64,000 nt of DNA from contig NZ_JAIOAB010000039.1 in assembly GCF_019890635.1 (NCBI RefSeq), forward strand, positions 1 through 64,000. Direction: 5' to 3'. The DNA is from Streptomyces sennicomposti. GTDB taxonomy: Bacteria; Actinomycetota; Actinomycetes; Streptomycetales; Streptomycetaceae. Position 1 is the stretch's first letter; each line of letters starts with the position of its first letter. Below are positions 42,516-51,065 of this stretch, in pieces. The position numbers and the translations under genes are program-made. The notes under the pieces were generated by a model. That model did not search any database. It was not told where the DNA came from and worked only from the letters and a program-made list of their open reading frames with translations.

Positions 42516-43772
42516 GTGGAAACTGTCGCCGTCATCGGGCTGGGGTACACGGGACTTCCACTGGCGCGTGAGGCATGCGCGTCGGGAATGCGTGTCATCG
42601 GCCTGGACGAGAATTCCGCCGTGATCGCGGCCCTGGAATCCGGCCGTTCCCATATCTCCGACGTGACGGACGCCGACCTGGCCCGCATGCGGTCGCGCGG
42701 ATTCCGCGCCACCGCGGACCCGGGCCTCCTGGCCGAGGCCGCGGTCACGGTCGTGTGCGTGCCGACGCCCCTGGACGAGGCCGGGCAGCCGGACCTCACC
42801 CAGGTGCGCACGGCGGCCCGCACCGTGGGCGCCCACCTCAAACCGGGCACCCTCGTCGTGCTGGAGTCCACCTCCTATCCCGGCACGACGGACGGCGTCG
42901 TACGCCCCCTCCTGGAGGAGGCGTCCGGTCTCACCGCCGGGCGGGACTTCGCGCTGGCCTTCTCGCCCGAGCGCATCGACCCGGGCAACGAGCACTTCGG
43001 CATCCGCAACACCCCGCGGGTGGTGGGCGGGTGCACACCCGGCTGCACGGCCGCCGCGGCCGGCTTCTTCCGGCGGCTGTGCGACCGGGTCGTGGAAGCC
43101 GGGTCGGCGCGCGAGGCGGAACTGGCGAAACTGCTGGAGAACGTCTACCGCAGCGTCAACATCGCCCTCGTCAACGAACTCGCCGTCACCGCGAGCGCCC
43201 TCGGCGTCGACGTGTGGGACGCCCTCGACTGCGCCGGCAGCAAACCCTTCGGCTACCAGCGCTTCCACCCCGGCCCGGGCGTCGGCGGCCACTGCATCCC
43301 CGTCGACCCCGCCTACCTCACCCACTGGGCCCGCACCGCCGGCCGCCCGCTGCGCCTGGTCGAACTGGCCCAGCAGATCAACGCCGGGATGCCCGCACAC
43401 GTCGTACGCCGCGCCACCGGCCTGCTGCGCGGCGCGGGCAAGGACATCGCCGGGGCCCGGCTGCTGCTGGTGGGGGTGACGTACAAGCGCGACAGCCGCG
43501 ATCTGCGCTCCACCCCGGCCGCACCGCTCACCCGGCTGCTGCGCGAGGCCGGTGCGCACGTCGGCTACCACGACCCGTACGCCGACGCCTGGACGGTCGA
43601 CGGCGTCCCGGTGCCCCGCGCCGCGCGGTTGCGGGAGGCGGCGGCCGAGGCCGACCTGACCGTCCTGCTCCAGGACCACAGCGTCCTGCCCGTCGAAGAC
43701 CTGCCGCACTGGGCCCCGTTGCTGCTCGACACCCGTGGCCGGCTGCGCCACACCACCGCCCACGTGCTGTGA
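42516..43772 (+). CDS. UDP-N-acetylhexosamine 6-dehydrogenase-type nucleotide sugar dehydrogenase
   Basis: A 418-residue UDP-sugar 6-dehydrogenase making a uronic acid by two NAD oxidations. NAD fold VAVIGLGYTGLPLA (4-17), VCVPTPLD, LESTSYPGTTDGVV and FSPERIDPGN are present. The catalytic Cys260 lies in GPGVGGHCIPVDP, with the SKPFGYQRFHPGPG motif typical of the WbpA/WecC/TviB (GlcNAc/ManNAc) branch rather than plain UDP-glucose dehydrogenases. The GTG start has a GGGAAGGGAAG site. It is divergent from the Gfo/Idh operon and convergent with two aminotransferases. Confidence 0.88.
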   Translation: METVAVIGLGYTGLPLAREACASGMRVIGLDENSAVIAALESGRSHISDVTDADLARMRSRGFRATADPGLLAEAAVTVVCVPTPLDEAGQPDLTQVRTAARTVGAHLKPGTLVVLESTSYPGTTDGVVRPLLEEASGLTAGRDFALAFSPERIDPGNEHFGIRNTPRVVGGCTPGCTAAAAGFFRRLCDRVVEAGSAREAELAKLLENVYRSVNIALVNELAVTASALGVDVWDALDCAGSKPFGYQRFHPGPGVGGHCIPVDPAYLTHWARTAGRPLRLVELAQQINAGMPAHVVRRATGLLRGAGKDIAGARLLLVGVTYKRDSRDLRSTPAAPLTRLLREAGAHVGYHDPYADAWTVDGVPVPRAARLREAAAEADLTVLLQDHSVLPVEDLPHWAPLLLDTRGRLRHTTAHVL

Positions 43773-43808
43773 CCGCACACGCGGCCGGGACCGGCGCCCC
43801 GCCCCTCC

Positions 43809-43958
43809 CGGCCACCGCCGGACAACCCCAACCAGGCCCCGCCGCGGCCGGGCAACCCCGACCATGCTCCGCCACGACCGGGCAACCTCACGCCCGCCCC
43901 GTCGCGGCCGGGCCATGTCATCCCCCTCCCGCCGCGGCCGACCAGCCTTCACCCCCGT
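43809..43958. repeat. 30-bp imperfect tandem repeat, five copies
   Basis: Units start at 43809, 43839, 43869, 43899 and 43929, each with CCGCCGCGGCCGGGCAACC-like sequence. They fill the convergent gap between the dehydrogenase and the aminotransferase and reach the latter's stop. Confidence 0.75.
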
Positions 43959-45085
43959 CCCGCCGCCGCGAAGGCGCACACCGTGTCGGCGATGTGCTCG
44001 ACCTGCGCGTCCGTGAGGTGCGGATTGATCGGGATCGCCAGCTGGCGCCGGCTCGCCGCCAGCGCGTGGGGCCACTGCCGGCCGGGCGACGCGAAGCGGG
44101 CGAAGGCCGGCTGGTGGGGGAGCGGCGCGGGATAGTAGACGTGGCTGCTCACCCCGTGCGCCGCCAAGTGCTCCTTGAGCGCGTCGCGCTCGTCGGCGAG
44201 CAGCGAATAGACGTAGTAGCAGCGGCCGTTGCGGCCCGGCGGGGGCGGCACGACGCCCCGCTCACCGAGCGGCGTGAACCGCTCGGTGTAGTAGTCGGCG
44301 ATACGCGCCCGGCGCTCCAGCCGGGCGGGGAAGCCCGGCAGCCGGTGCAGCTGGAAAGCCGCCTGCACCTCGTCGAACCGGCTGTTGCAGCCGACGCGTT
44401 GGTGGACGAACCGCTGCCCGTCCTGCCCGTGGTTGCGCAACGCCCGTACGACACGCGCCAGTTCGGCGTCCTCGGTGACCACCGCGCCGCCCTCACCGGC
44501 GGTGCCGAAGGTCTTCACCTGGACGAAGGAGAAGAGCCCCGCCTCGCCCCAGGTCCCGGCCGGCCGCCCGTCCAGCACCCCGCCCTGCGCGACGGCGGAG
44601 TCCTCCACCAGCCGTACGCCGTGCCGCCGAGTGATCTCCCGCATCCGCGGCATGTCGGCCATCACCGAGAACATGTGCGCGGGCAGCAGCGCCTTCGTCC
44701 GCGCGGTGATCGCGGCCTCCACCTCCGCCGGATCGACCACCATCGTCACCGGGTCGATGTCCGCGAAGACGGGAGTGGCCCCCAGGTTGGCCACGGTGTT
44801 GCCGAGCGGGGCGCAGCCGTAGGCGGGGACGACCACCTCGTCGCCGGGGCCGACCCCCATGGCGGTGAGGATCAGGGTGAGGGCGGAGGTGCCGCTGGAG
44901 CAGGCGACCACCTCGGCCCCGCCCAGCGTCTCGCCCAGCGCCCGCTCGAAGGCGGCGGTGCGCTCGCCCAGGATGAACTTCTGCTCCCCGGCCGTGCCGG
45001 TCCGCCGCACCAGGTCCAGCAGGACCTCGCGGTCCTCCTCGAACAGATCGGGGGCGAAGAACGGAATGGTCCCCGGCCCGGTCAT
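43949..45085 (-). CDS. DegT/DnrJ/EryC1/StrS aminotransferase
   Basis: A 378-residue PLP-dependent sugar aminotransferase. CSSGTSALTLILTAMGVGPGDEVVVPAYGC is the cofactor phosphate-binding region. EDSAVAQGG carries the PLP-pyridine Asp. The Schiff-base lysine is K191 in LFSFVQVKTFGTAGEGGAV. This loop is unusual: VQVKTFG instead of the common PTKNLG. Its start overlaps the stop of the upstream second aminotransferase (ATGA), so the two are made together. Confidence 0.88.
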   Translation of the reverse strand: MTGPGTIPFFAPDLFEEDREVLLDLVRRTGTAGEQKFILGERTAAFERALGETLGGAEVVACSSGTSALTLILTAMGVGPGDEVVVPAYGCAPLGNTVANLGATPVFADIDPVTMVVDPAEVEAAITARTKALLPAHMFSVMADMPRMREITRRHGVRLVEDSAVAQGGVLDGRPAGTWGEAGLFSFVQVKTFGTAGEGGAVVTEDAELARVVRALRNHGQDGQRFVHQRVGCNSRFDEVQAAFQLHRLPGFPARLERRARIADYYTERFTPLGERGVVPPPPGRNGRCYYVYSLLADERDALKEHLAAHGVSSHVYYPAPLPHQPAFARFASPGRQWPHALAASRRQLAIPINPHLTDAQVEHIADTVCAFAAAGRG

Positions 45086-46320
45086 GCGGCCCTCCCGGTG
45101 TAGAAGCGGCGGATCAGATCACAGACCGTGTCGATGTCGGCCGTCGTCAGGTCCGGGTGGAACGGCAGCGCGACCGTACGCTCGCAGGCGGCCTCCGCGT
45201 TCGGGAACTCGCCCCGCTTGTGGCCGAGTTCGCTGAAGCACGGCTGGAGGTGCAGCGGCACCGGGTAGTACGTCTCGGTCCCCACGCCATGGGCGGCGAG
45301 ATGGTCCACCAGCGCGTCCCGCCGCTCGGCCTCGATCAGATAGACGTAGAACACCGCGTCCGTGGCCACGTCACGCGGCACCAGGGTCGGCAGCCGCAGC
45401 AGGCCCGGGATGTCGCGGAGCCGTTCGGTGTAGGCGGCGGCGAGTTCGGCCCGGCGGCGCACCGCGTGTGCGAGCCGCGGCAGCTTGGCCAGCAGGACGG
45501 CGGCCTGGAGGTCGTCCATCTTGCTGTTGACGCCGTTGAGTTCGGTGGCGTTGGAGATGCCGGGGAAGTGCGCCAGGGTGCGTCCGGTGCGGCCGTGGTG
45601 GCGCAGTGCCGCAGCCGTCTCGGCGATGCGCGCGTCGTCGGTGAGGATCGCGCCGGCGTCGCCGATCGCGCCGAGCGTCTTGGTGGGGAAGAACGACAGG
45701 ACGCCGCCCGCGCCCAGCAGGCCCGCGTGGACGCCGTCCCAGCGCATGCCGATCGCCTCGGCGCTGTCCTCGACCAGCGTCAGCCCGTGCCGGCGTGCCA
45801 CCTGGGCCAGCGCGCCCATGTCCGCCATCTGGCAGAACAGATGCACGGGCATCAGCATCGCGGTGCGCTCGGTGACGGCGTCCGCCGCCGAGCGGGGATC
45901 GAGCGCGTACGTCACCGGGTCGATGTCGGCGAAGGCGGGGCGGCCGCCGGCCAGCACGACGGACGAGGCGGTGGCGATGAAGCTGAACGCAGGCACCACC
46001 ACTTCCTGTCCCGGCTGAAGGCCGCAGGCGCGCAGCAGCAGGACGAGGGCGTCGGTGCCGCTGTTCACGGCGACGCAGTGCCGGGCGCCGGTCCACTCGG
46101 CCAACGCCGTCTCCAGCCGGCCGACCTGGCGCCCGTGCGAGTACTTGCCGTCGTCGATCACCTCGCTCACGCGGGCGCGGATGTCGGGCCAGGCCTCCTC
46201 GAAGGAGACGGCCTGGGTGAAGAAGGGCACCGGACGGCCCGGCGGGGCAGCGGCGGGGTCGGTAGCGGGGTCGGCGGCGGAGTCGGTGGTCGTGTGGCTT
46301 ACGGATTCTCGGGGCGGCAT
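45082..46320 (-). CDS. DegT/DnrJ/EryC1/StrS aminotransferase (WbpE-like)
   Basis: A 412-residue sugar aminotransferase with a 30-residue Ala/Pro-rich N-terminal tail. KYSHGRQVGRLETALAEWTGARHCVAVNSGTDALVLLLRACGLQPGQEVVVP is diagnostic. LVEDSAEAIG has the PLP Asp, and K214 lies in LSFFPTKTLGAIGDAGAI, the regular motif seen in 3-keto-UDP-GlcNAcA aminotransferases. It is first of the coupled pair. With the UDP-HexNAc dehydrogenase it suggests 3-amination of a nucleotide uronic acid, by analogy to the WbpA/WbpB/WbpE route. Confidence 0.89.
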   Translation of the reverse strand: MPPRESVSHTTTDSAADPATDPAAAPPGRPVPFFTQAVSFEEAWPDIRARVSEVIDDGKYSHGRQVGRLETALAEWTGARHCVAVNSGTDALVLLLRACGLQPGQEVVVPAFSFIATASSVVLAGGRPAFADIDPVTYALDPRSAADAVTERTAMLMPVHLFCQMADMGALAQVARRHGLTLVEDSAEAIGMRWDGVHAGLLGAGGVLSFFPTKTLGAIGDAGAILTDDARIAETAAALRHHGRTGRTLAHFPGISNATELNGVNSKMDDLQAAVLLAKLPRLAHAVRRRAELAAAYTERLRDIPGLLRLPTLVPRDVATDAVFYVYLIEAERRDALVDHLAAHGVGTETYYPVPLHLQPCFSELGHKRGEFPNAEAACERTVALPFHPDLTTADIDTVCDLIRRFYTGRAA

Positions 46321-46460
46321 GGGTCCTCGGGGCGGGCGGACAGGGGCGTACGGCGGGCGCCGTGGGAGTCGAACGGGGCCGCGGGCAGCGGACGGCCCCC
46401 TCCCGGCGGTACGGAGAGCGAGGAATCGCCGGGAGAGGGACCGGTCCTAGACGGCACCCG

Positions 46461-47621
46461 TCACAGCAGAGCGACGTCCAGCTCGCCCGCGTGGTACCGG
46501 TGCACGGACTCCACCAGCTCGTCCACGCTCAGCCGGCCGTCGTCGTTGGCGTCGATGGCGCGGAACGCCTCGTCGGCGGTGGACTCCTCGGCGCCGATGG
46601 CCTTGATCCAGGCGCGGAACTCCTTCGGGTCGACGTGTCCGTCGCCGTCCGTGTCGGCCAGGCCGAGGATGGCGGTGACGGTGGGCCGGAGGACCTCGTC
46701 GAAGCCCTCCTTGCCGCGGTCCAGGATGTGCTCGGAGACCAGGGCGTGGAACTGCGCCCGGTCGAGGGAGCCGTTCGGGCCGAGCTGCGCGTGCTCCGCC
46801 AGGTAGCTCCACATCCCGAGGTAGGCCTCCAGGAGTGCCTGGCCCTTGGGCGAGGCGGGCGTCTCCTGGAACGACTTGAGGATGCGGTGCGCCTCGGCCT
46901 CCCAGTCGCCGCGGTCGATCCGGCCGTCGCCGTTGCTGTCCCACAGCTCGAAGCGCCGGTCGAGCCGCTGTGCCTGGACGCTGGTGGTCATCTGGGTTCC
47001 TCTTTCCCTTGGGGTTTCTGTCGGGGTGTTACTTCGGGTGGTGGTATGCGGGTCGGTTGGATCGGTGGTGTGTGCGGCGGTGCGGGTGGTCCCGGGTGCG
47101 GCGGCTCCCGCGGCCCCGGATGTGCCGGTTCGCGCCGTCCCGGGCGGGCCGGTGCGCGCGGCCCCGTCCCGCCCCGCCGCCCCGGCCGTCGCCGCCAGCG
47201 CGGTGACCGCCAGGACGACGGGCAGCACCAGCGAGAGCAGTTGCGCGACCGCCTCAACTCCGTCCGCGCGGCCCAAGTGCCTCAGGTGGAAGGCGAGATG
47301 GGGCACGGAGAAGACGAGCAGCGCGGTGGCGGCGGCCCGCACCGGACCCGGTCGCGCACTCCAGGCGGCCCAGCCGATCACCGCGGCCATCGCGAGCACG
47401 GCGGCGCCGAAATCGCGCACCAGGTGCTCGTTGTAGGGCGGGAACAGGGCCACCCAGGAGTGGCCGGGAAGCGGGAAGGCGTCGTAGAAGCCGCGCGGCC
47501 GGCCGAGCGCCCAGGCGCCGGGCAGTCCTTCGCCGAGCGCCAGGGCGGCCAGCGCGCCGCGTGCCCACAGCAGGCGGGCGCCGGTCAGCCGCCCCGCCGG
47601 GACCGGACAGGTGTGCCCCAT
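46461..47621 (-). CDS. membrane domain fused in frame to a calerythrin-like EF-hand domain
   Basis: One uninterrupted 386-residue frame. Residues 1-150 have four hydrophobic helices (about 15-33, 71-88, 95-112, 123-147) of a small actinobacterial membrane protein type (GFYDAFPLPGHSWVALFPPYNEHLVRDFGAA). About 60 Thr/Pro/Ala-rich linker residues follow. Residues 211-386 are a four-EF-hand protein with calcium loops DSNGDGRIDRGD, DTDGDGHVDPKE and DANDDGRLSVDE and one degenerate loop. An internal ATG at 46991 has its own AAAGAGGA ribosome site, so a free 176-residue EF-hand protein may also, or only, be made; a membrane protein gene would then simply lack a stop before it. Confidence 0.65.
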   Translation of the reverse strand: MGHTCPVPAGRLTGARLLWARGALAALALGEGLPGAWALGRPRGFYDAFPLPGHSWVALFPPYNEHLVRDFGAAVLAMAAVIGWAAWSARPGPVRAAATALLVFSVPHLAFHLRHLGRADGVEAVAQLLSLVLPVVLAVTALAATAGAAGRDGAARTGPPGTARTGTSGAAGAAAPGTTRTAAHTTDPTDPHTTTRSNTPTETPRERGTQMTTSVQAQRLDRRFELWDSNGDGRIDRGDWEAEAHRILKSFQETPASPKGQALLEAYLGMWSYLAEHAQLGPNGSLDRAQFHALVSEHILDRGKEGFDEVLRPTVTAILGLADTDGDGHVDPKEFRAWIKAIGAEESTADEAFRAIDANDDGRLSVDELVESVHRYHAGELDVALL

Positions 47622-47638
47622 CCGGTCACCGGGCCCGC

Positions 47639-48175
47639 TCAGACACCGAGGAGGGGGGCGTCCGTCTCGCCGGCGTGGTAGCGGCCGACCGCCGCCACCA
47701 GCTCGTCGACGGTCAGCCGGCCGTCCCCGTCGGCGTCGATCGCCGAGAAGGCCGCCTCGGCGTCGATGTCGCCGCTGATGGCCTTCAGCCAGGTGCGGAA
47801 CTCGGCCGGGTTCACCTGCCCGTCGCCGTCGGTGTCGCACAGGTCGACCATGGCGCGGATGCTGGGGCGCAGCACCCGGCCGAAGCCGGCCGGACCGTGC
47901 TGGAGCATCTCCTGGTGGGCGACGGCGACGAACTCATCCTTCGTCATGGCCGATCCGGGGGCGTGACCGCCGCGTTCGGTGAGGTAGTCGAACATCTGCG
48001 GGTAGGCGGTCAGCAACGCCTGCGCCCGGGGCGAGTTCTCGGGCTCCTCGAAGGCCCGCACGATGCGCCGGGCCTCCTGTTCCAGGTCCGAGCGGTCGAT
48101 GCGGCCGTCGCGGTCGGCGTCGTACAGATCGAAGCGTTGGTGGAGGCGTTCCTGCTGGATGCCGGTCGGAGGCAT
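47639..48175 (-). CDS. calerythrin-like EF-hand protein
   Basis: A 178-residue soluble calcium-binding protein. Canonical loops are at 19-30 (DADRDGRIDRSD), 114-125 (DTDGDGQVNPAE) and 147-158 (DADGDGRLTVDE). The second hand, near 70-82, is degenerate, as in calerythrin. It is a clear paralogue of the downstream EF-hand domain. The ATG has an AAAAGGAG site. It ends 17 bp before the fused membrane/EF-hand gene, so the two form an operon. Likely a calcium buffer or sensor. Confidence 0.9.
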   Translation of the reverse strand: MPPTGIQQERLHQRFDLYDADRDGRIDRSDLEQEARRIVRAFEEPENSPRAQALLTAYPQMFDYLTERGGHAPGSAMTKDEFVAVAHQEMLQHGPAGFGRVLRPSIRAMVDLCDTDGDGQVNPAEFRTWLKAISGDIDAEAAFSAIDADGDGRLTVDELVAAVGRYHAGETDAPLLGV

Positions 48176-48702
48176 GTGACTCCTTTTCGCTTGCGCGGCG
48201 GGCGGGAAATCGAAGGCGGCTGAAAAGCGCGGCCGGAAATCGTCCCCGCCGCCTTTCGGATCGTACGGACGCAGAATTACCCAGGCGTGCCCGCGCCGAA
48301 CTCCGGCGGCGACAGATAGCCCGTACGAGTGAGTGTGCGGGGTTCCCGCTTGTTCGGGTGTGCGAGAGGTGAACGGCCGACCGGCGGGCATCGCTCCTCT
48401 TCAACCCCCTTGACTTGTAGGAACGTTCAACTACCTCGGTGGTCCGATGCGCAGCCCGGATACACCCGGCGTCACCCGTTGGGGCGAACCCCGCCGGGCA
48501 TCGGTGTCGGACGGTCCCGCCCCGGTCCTACAGTCCTTCTCGGCATTCCGGCCGGAATTCGGTGAGCGCCGCATTTACGCGCTCACGCACACCCGGAGTG
48601 AATTCCCTGACCTGTGCTTCGCGCAGCGGTGATTCCCGGGCCAATGATTTCCGACGGTTTTCCGTGCACAGCAGCCCCCTGCAGAGGAAAGGAGCGGAGC
48701 CG
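48176..48702. promoter_or_regulatory. divergent control region between EF-hand and UbiA operons
   Basis: No gene found. Plus-strand TTGACT at 48410-48415 with TACCTC 16 bp later is a plausible promoter, with palindrome GAACGTTC (48421-48428) in its spacer, giving a leader of about 260 nt for the UbiA operon. A hairpin, GTGAGCGC/GCGCTCAC (48562-48569, 48579-48586), lies in that leader. Confidence 0.45.
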
Positions 48703-49680
48703 ATGACCAGCAGCGCCGAGGCCCACACCTTCGCGGCCGGCGACATACCGGCGGAGAGCAAGCTCAGGAGCTACGCCCGGCTGGGCAAACTCGACGTCTA
48801 CGACTACTACCCGGCCATCGCCGTGGCCCTGTCGGCGGTGCTGCCGGCGGACCGCGGGGCGGCCACGGCGGTCCTCGTCCCGTCGGCGCTGTTCCTGCTC
48901 GGCTCCGTCTTCGTGATCATGTCGATGGTCGCCCTGGACGACGTGACCGGCTACCGCGACGGCAGCGACATCACCAACTACGGCCCCGACGACCCGCTGC
49001 GCAACAAACGCCGCAAGCCCCTGGTCGCCGGAACGCTCACGGTGCCCGAGGCGCTGCGCTTCGCCTGGGTCACCGCGGCCGTCGGCGCCGTGCTGTGGGC
49101 CGCCGCGATCCAGACCGCCCCGCACCGCCCCACCTGGACCGTCGTCCTGATCGCCGCCCTGTTCGTGGTGTCGCTCCAGTACTCCTACGGCCTGAAGATC
49201 AGCTACCACGGCTTCCAGGAAGCGTTCATCTGCGGCCTCGGCGTGGCCATGGTCATGGGCGCCTACGGTCTCGCGGCCGGCCGCTTCTCCGCCTTCCTGC
49301 TCGTCCAGGGTGTGCTGTTCGGTCTCGGACCGCTCATGTTCGGGGTCTACTCCAACACCAACGACGTCGCCGGGGACCGCTCCGTCGGCCGCCCGACCGT
49401 GGCCGCCCTCACCTCCCAGCGCGGCAACGCCGTCTTCGTCGGGGCGCTCTCCGCCGCCGAGTTCCTGCTCGGCGCGGCGGCCTCCGCCACCGGCATCGCC
49501 CCCTGGTGGTTCGTGGCGCTGATGCTGCCCGTGACCGCCCTGCGCACCCGCCAGTACCTGATCGGCTTCCGCACCGGCGACATCATGCGGGCGCGCCGCA
49601 TCGGCTTCACGGCGCACCGGGTCGGCTTCGTCCTGCTGATCGCCGCCAACCTGATCGACGCCGCGGGAGCCGCCCGATGA
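48703..49680 (+). CDS. UbiA/MenA-like membrane prenyltransferase
   Basis: A 325-residue protein with about eight to nine membrane helices. The first Asp-rich motif is LDDVTGYRDGSD (78-89) and the second NTNDVAGDRSVGRP (218-231; D221, D225). They align best with the MenA pattern NDxxDxxxGTD and NxxRDxxTDxxxGKxT, with Gly83 in place of the middle aspartate of motif one. LVAGTLTVPEAL and QYSYGLKISYHGFQE fit UbiA-family loops. It transfers a prenyl diphosphate to an aromatic acceptor, or in some members cyclises terpenes. ATG has AGGAAAGGAG. First gene of a six-gene operon; stop overlaps the next ATG. Confidence 0.85.
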   Translation: MTSSAEAHTFAAGDIPAESKLRSYARLGKLDVYDYYPAIAVALSAVLPADRGAATAVLVPSALFLLGSVFVIMSMVALDDVTGYRDGSDITNYGPDDPLRNKRRKPLVAGTLTVPEALRFAWVTAAVGAVLWAAAIQTAPHRPTWTVVLIAALFVVSLQYSYGLKISYHGFQEAFICGLGVAMVMGAYGLAAGRFSAFLLVQGVLFGLGPLMFGVYSNTNDVAGDRSVGRPTVAALTSQRGNAVFVGALSAAEFLLGAAASATGIAPWWFVALMLPVTALRTRQYLIGFRTGDIMRARRIGFTAHRVGFVLLIAANLIDAAGAAR

Positions 49681-51065
49681 GCCCCGACCTGGACGTCGCC
49701 GTGATCGGCGCGGGCGTGGCCGGCCTGACCACCGCGCACGAACTGACCCGCGCCGGCCTCCAGGTGCGCGTCTTCGAGGAACAGGCCCACGTCGGCGGCC
49801 GGATGCACACCGTACGGCACGACGGATACCTGATCGACGAGGGCGCCGAGCAGATCCCCGAACGCGGCTACCGCGCCACCTGGGAGCTGCTGGCCCGGCT
49901 GGGTGTGACCGCCCGCGAGGTACCGCGCATCGGCAAGGCCGTCGGCGTATGGCGCGACGGCCGCGCCCACCCCGGCGTCGCCGACCCGGCCGCCCTCCTG
50001 ATCGGCGCCGGACTCACCCCCCGCGCCCGCCTCGACCTCGCCCGCTTCCTGGCCTGGACCGCCGTGCACCGCCGCCGGTTCGACACCGACCGCCCCGAAC
50101 GCACCCCCGCGGGCGCCCACACCGTCGCGGACTTCGCCCGCCGCTACCACCCCGACCTCCACGACTATCTGCTCCAGCCCGTCGCCGGCTGCTTCTTCGG
50201 CTGGGACACCGCCCGCTCCGCCGCCGCCCCGCTGATCGGCCTCATGCAGGCCGTCGGACCGGTCACCGGCTGGCGCACCTACCACGACGGCATGGACCTG
50301 CTCGCCCGCCGCCTCGCCGACGGCCTCGACATCGCCACCGGCAGCCCCGTGCACGAGGTCGCCGCCGACGGTGACACCGTCCGGCTGCACGGCTCCGCGG
50401 GCACCGTCACCGCACGCGCCGCCGTCCTGTGCGTCCCCGCACCCGTGGCGGCCAAGCTGCGCCCCGAAGCACCCGAGGACGAACGGGACTTCCTCACCGC
50501 GTGCACCTTCACCCCCACCCTCAAGGTCAGCTGCCTGCTGGACCGGCCCCTCGCACCGCCCTCCCGCCGGCCCCTGTACGCCCTGCTCACACCCGACGCC
50601 GAGGACGACGTGCTCTCCGGCATCATCGTCGACCACGCCAAACACCCCGGCCGCGCACCCGCCGGAAAGGGCCTGCTGACCCTCATGGCCGACCCGCGGC
50701 GCATCCCCGAACTCCGCGGCGCCACCCGGCAGGAGACCGCCGACCGGCTCGTCCGGGCCGCCACCCGCTACATCCCCGGCCTGGACACCGCCCCGCGCCG
50801 CCACTTCACCCACACCTTCGCCCACGGCCTGCCCGAGGCCACCCCCGAGGCACTGCGCCACCGCCCGGCCTTCATGGCCCGGCCGCTGCGCCCTGTGGAG
50901 TACGCGGGCGACTGGGTGATGCTGCGCCCCGCCGGCGAGGGCGCCGTCCGCTCCGGGGCGCTCGCCGCCTCCCGCGTCCTGGCCCGGCTGCGCCCCGTAC
51001 CCACCGCCCGCACCCCCCGCCCGACCACCGTGACCCCGAGGAGCGAGGCCCGTGAAACCGCATGA
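49677..51065 (+). CDS. FAD-dependent oxidoreductase (protoporphyrinogen oxidase/amine-oxidase fold)
   Basis: A 462-residue flavoprotein. DVAVIGAGVAGLTTAHELTRAGLQVRVFEEQAHVGGRMHTVRHDGYLIDEGAEQIP is the HemY/MAO-type FAD-binding start. The middle domain (HDYLLQPVAGCFFGWD) and the C-terminal FAD segment (YAGDWVMLRPAGEGAVRSGALAASRVL) fit the same class; the usual GD at the C-terminal FAD motif is present as AGDW. It would oxidise or dehydrogenate the prenylated intermediate. It overlaps ubiA (ATGA) and the ligase gene (14 nt). Confidence 0.86.
   Translation: MSPDLDVAVIGAGVAGLTTAHELTRAGLQVRVFEEQAHVGGRMHTVRHDGYLIDEGAEQIPERGYRATWELLARLGVTAREVPRIGKAVGVWRDGRAHPGVADPAALLIGAGLTPRARLDLARFLAWTAVHRRRFDTDRPERTPAGAHTVADFARRYHPDLHDYLLQPVAGCFFGWDTARSAAAPLIGLMQAVGPVTGWRTYHDGMDLLARRLADGLDIATGSPVHEVAADGDTVRLHGSAGTVTARAAVLCVPAPVAAKLRPEAPEDERDFLTACTFTPTLKVSCLLDRPLAPPSRRPLYALLTPDAEDDVLSGIIVDHAKHPGRAPAGKGLLTLMADPRRIPELRGATRQETADRLVRAATRYIPGLDTAPRRHFTHTFAHGLPEATPEALRHRPAFMARPLRPVEYAGDWVMLRPAGEGAVRSGALAASRVLARLRPVPTARTPRPTTVTPRSEARETA

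Noticed and set aside
46992..47840. Extended start at 47840 for the membrane/EF-hand frame
   Set aside because: Residues before 47621 are an Arg-rich antisense shadow of the upstream EF-hand gene; the hydrophobic domain starts after the ATG at 47621.
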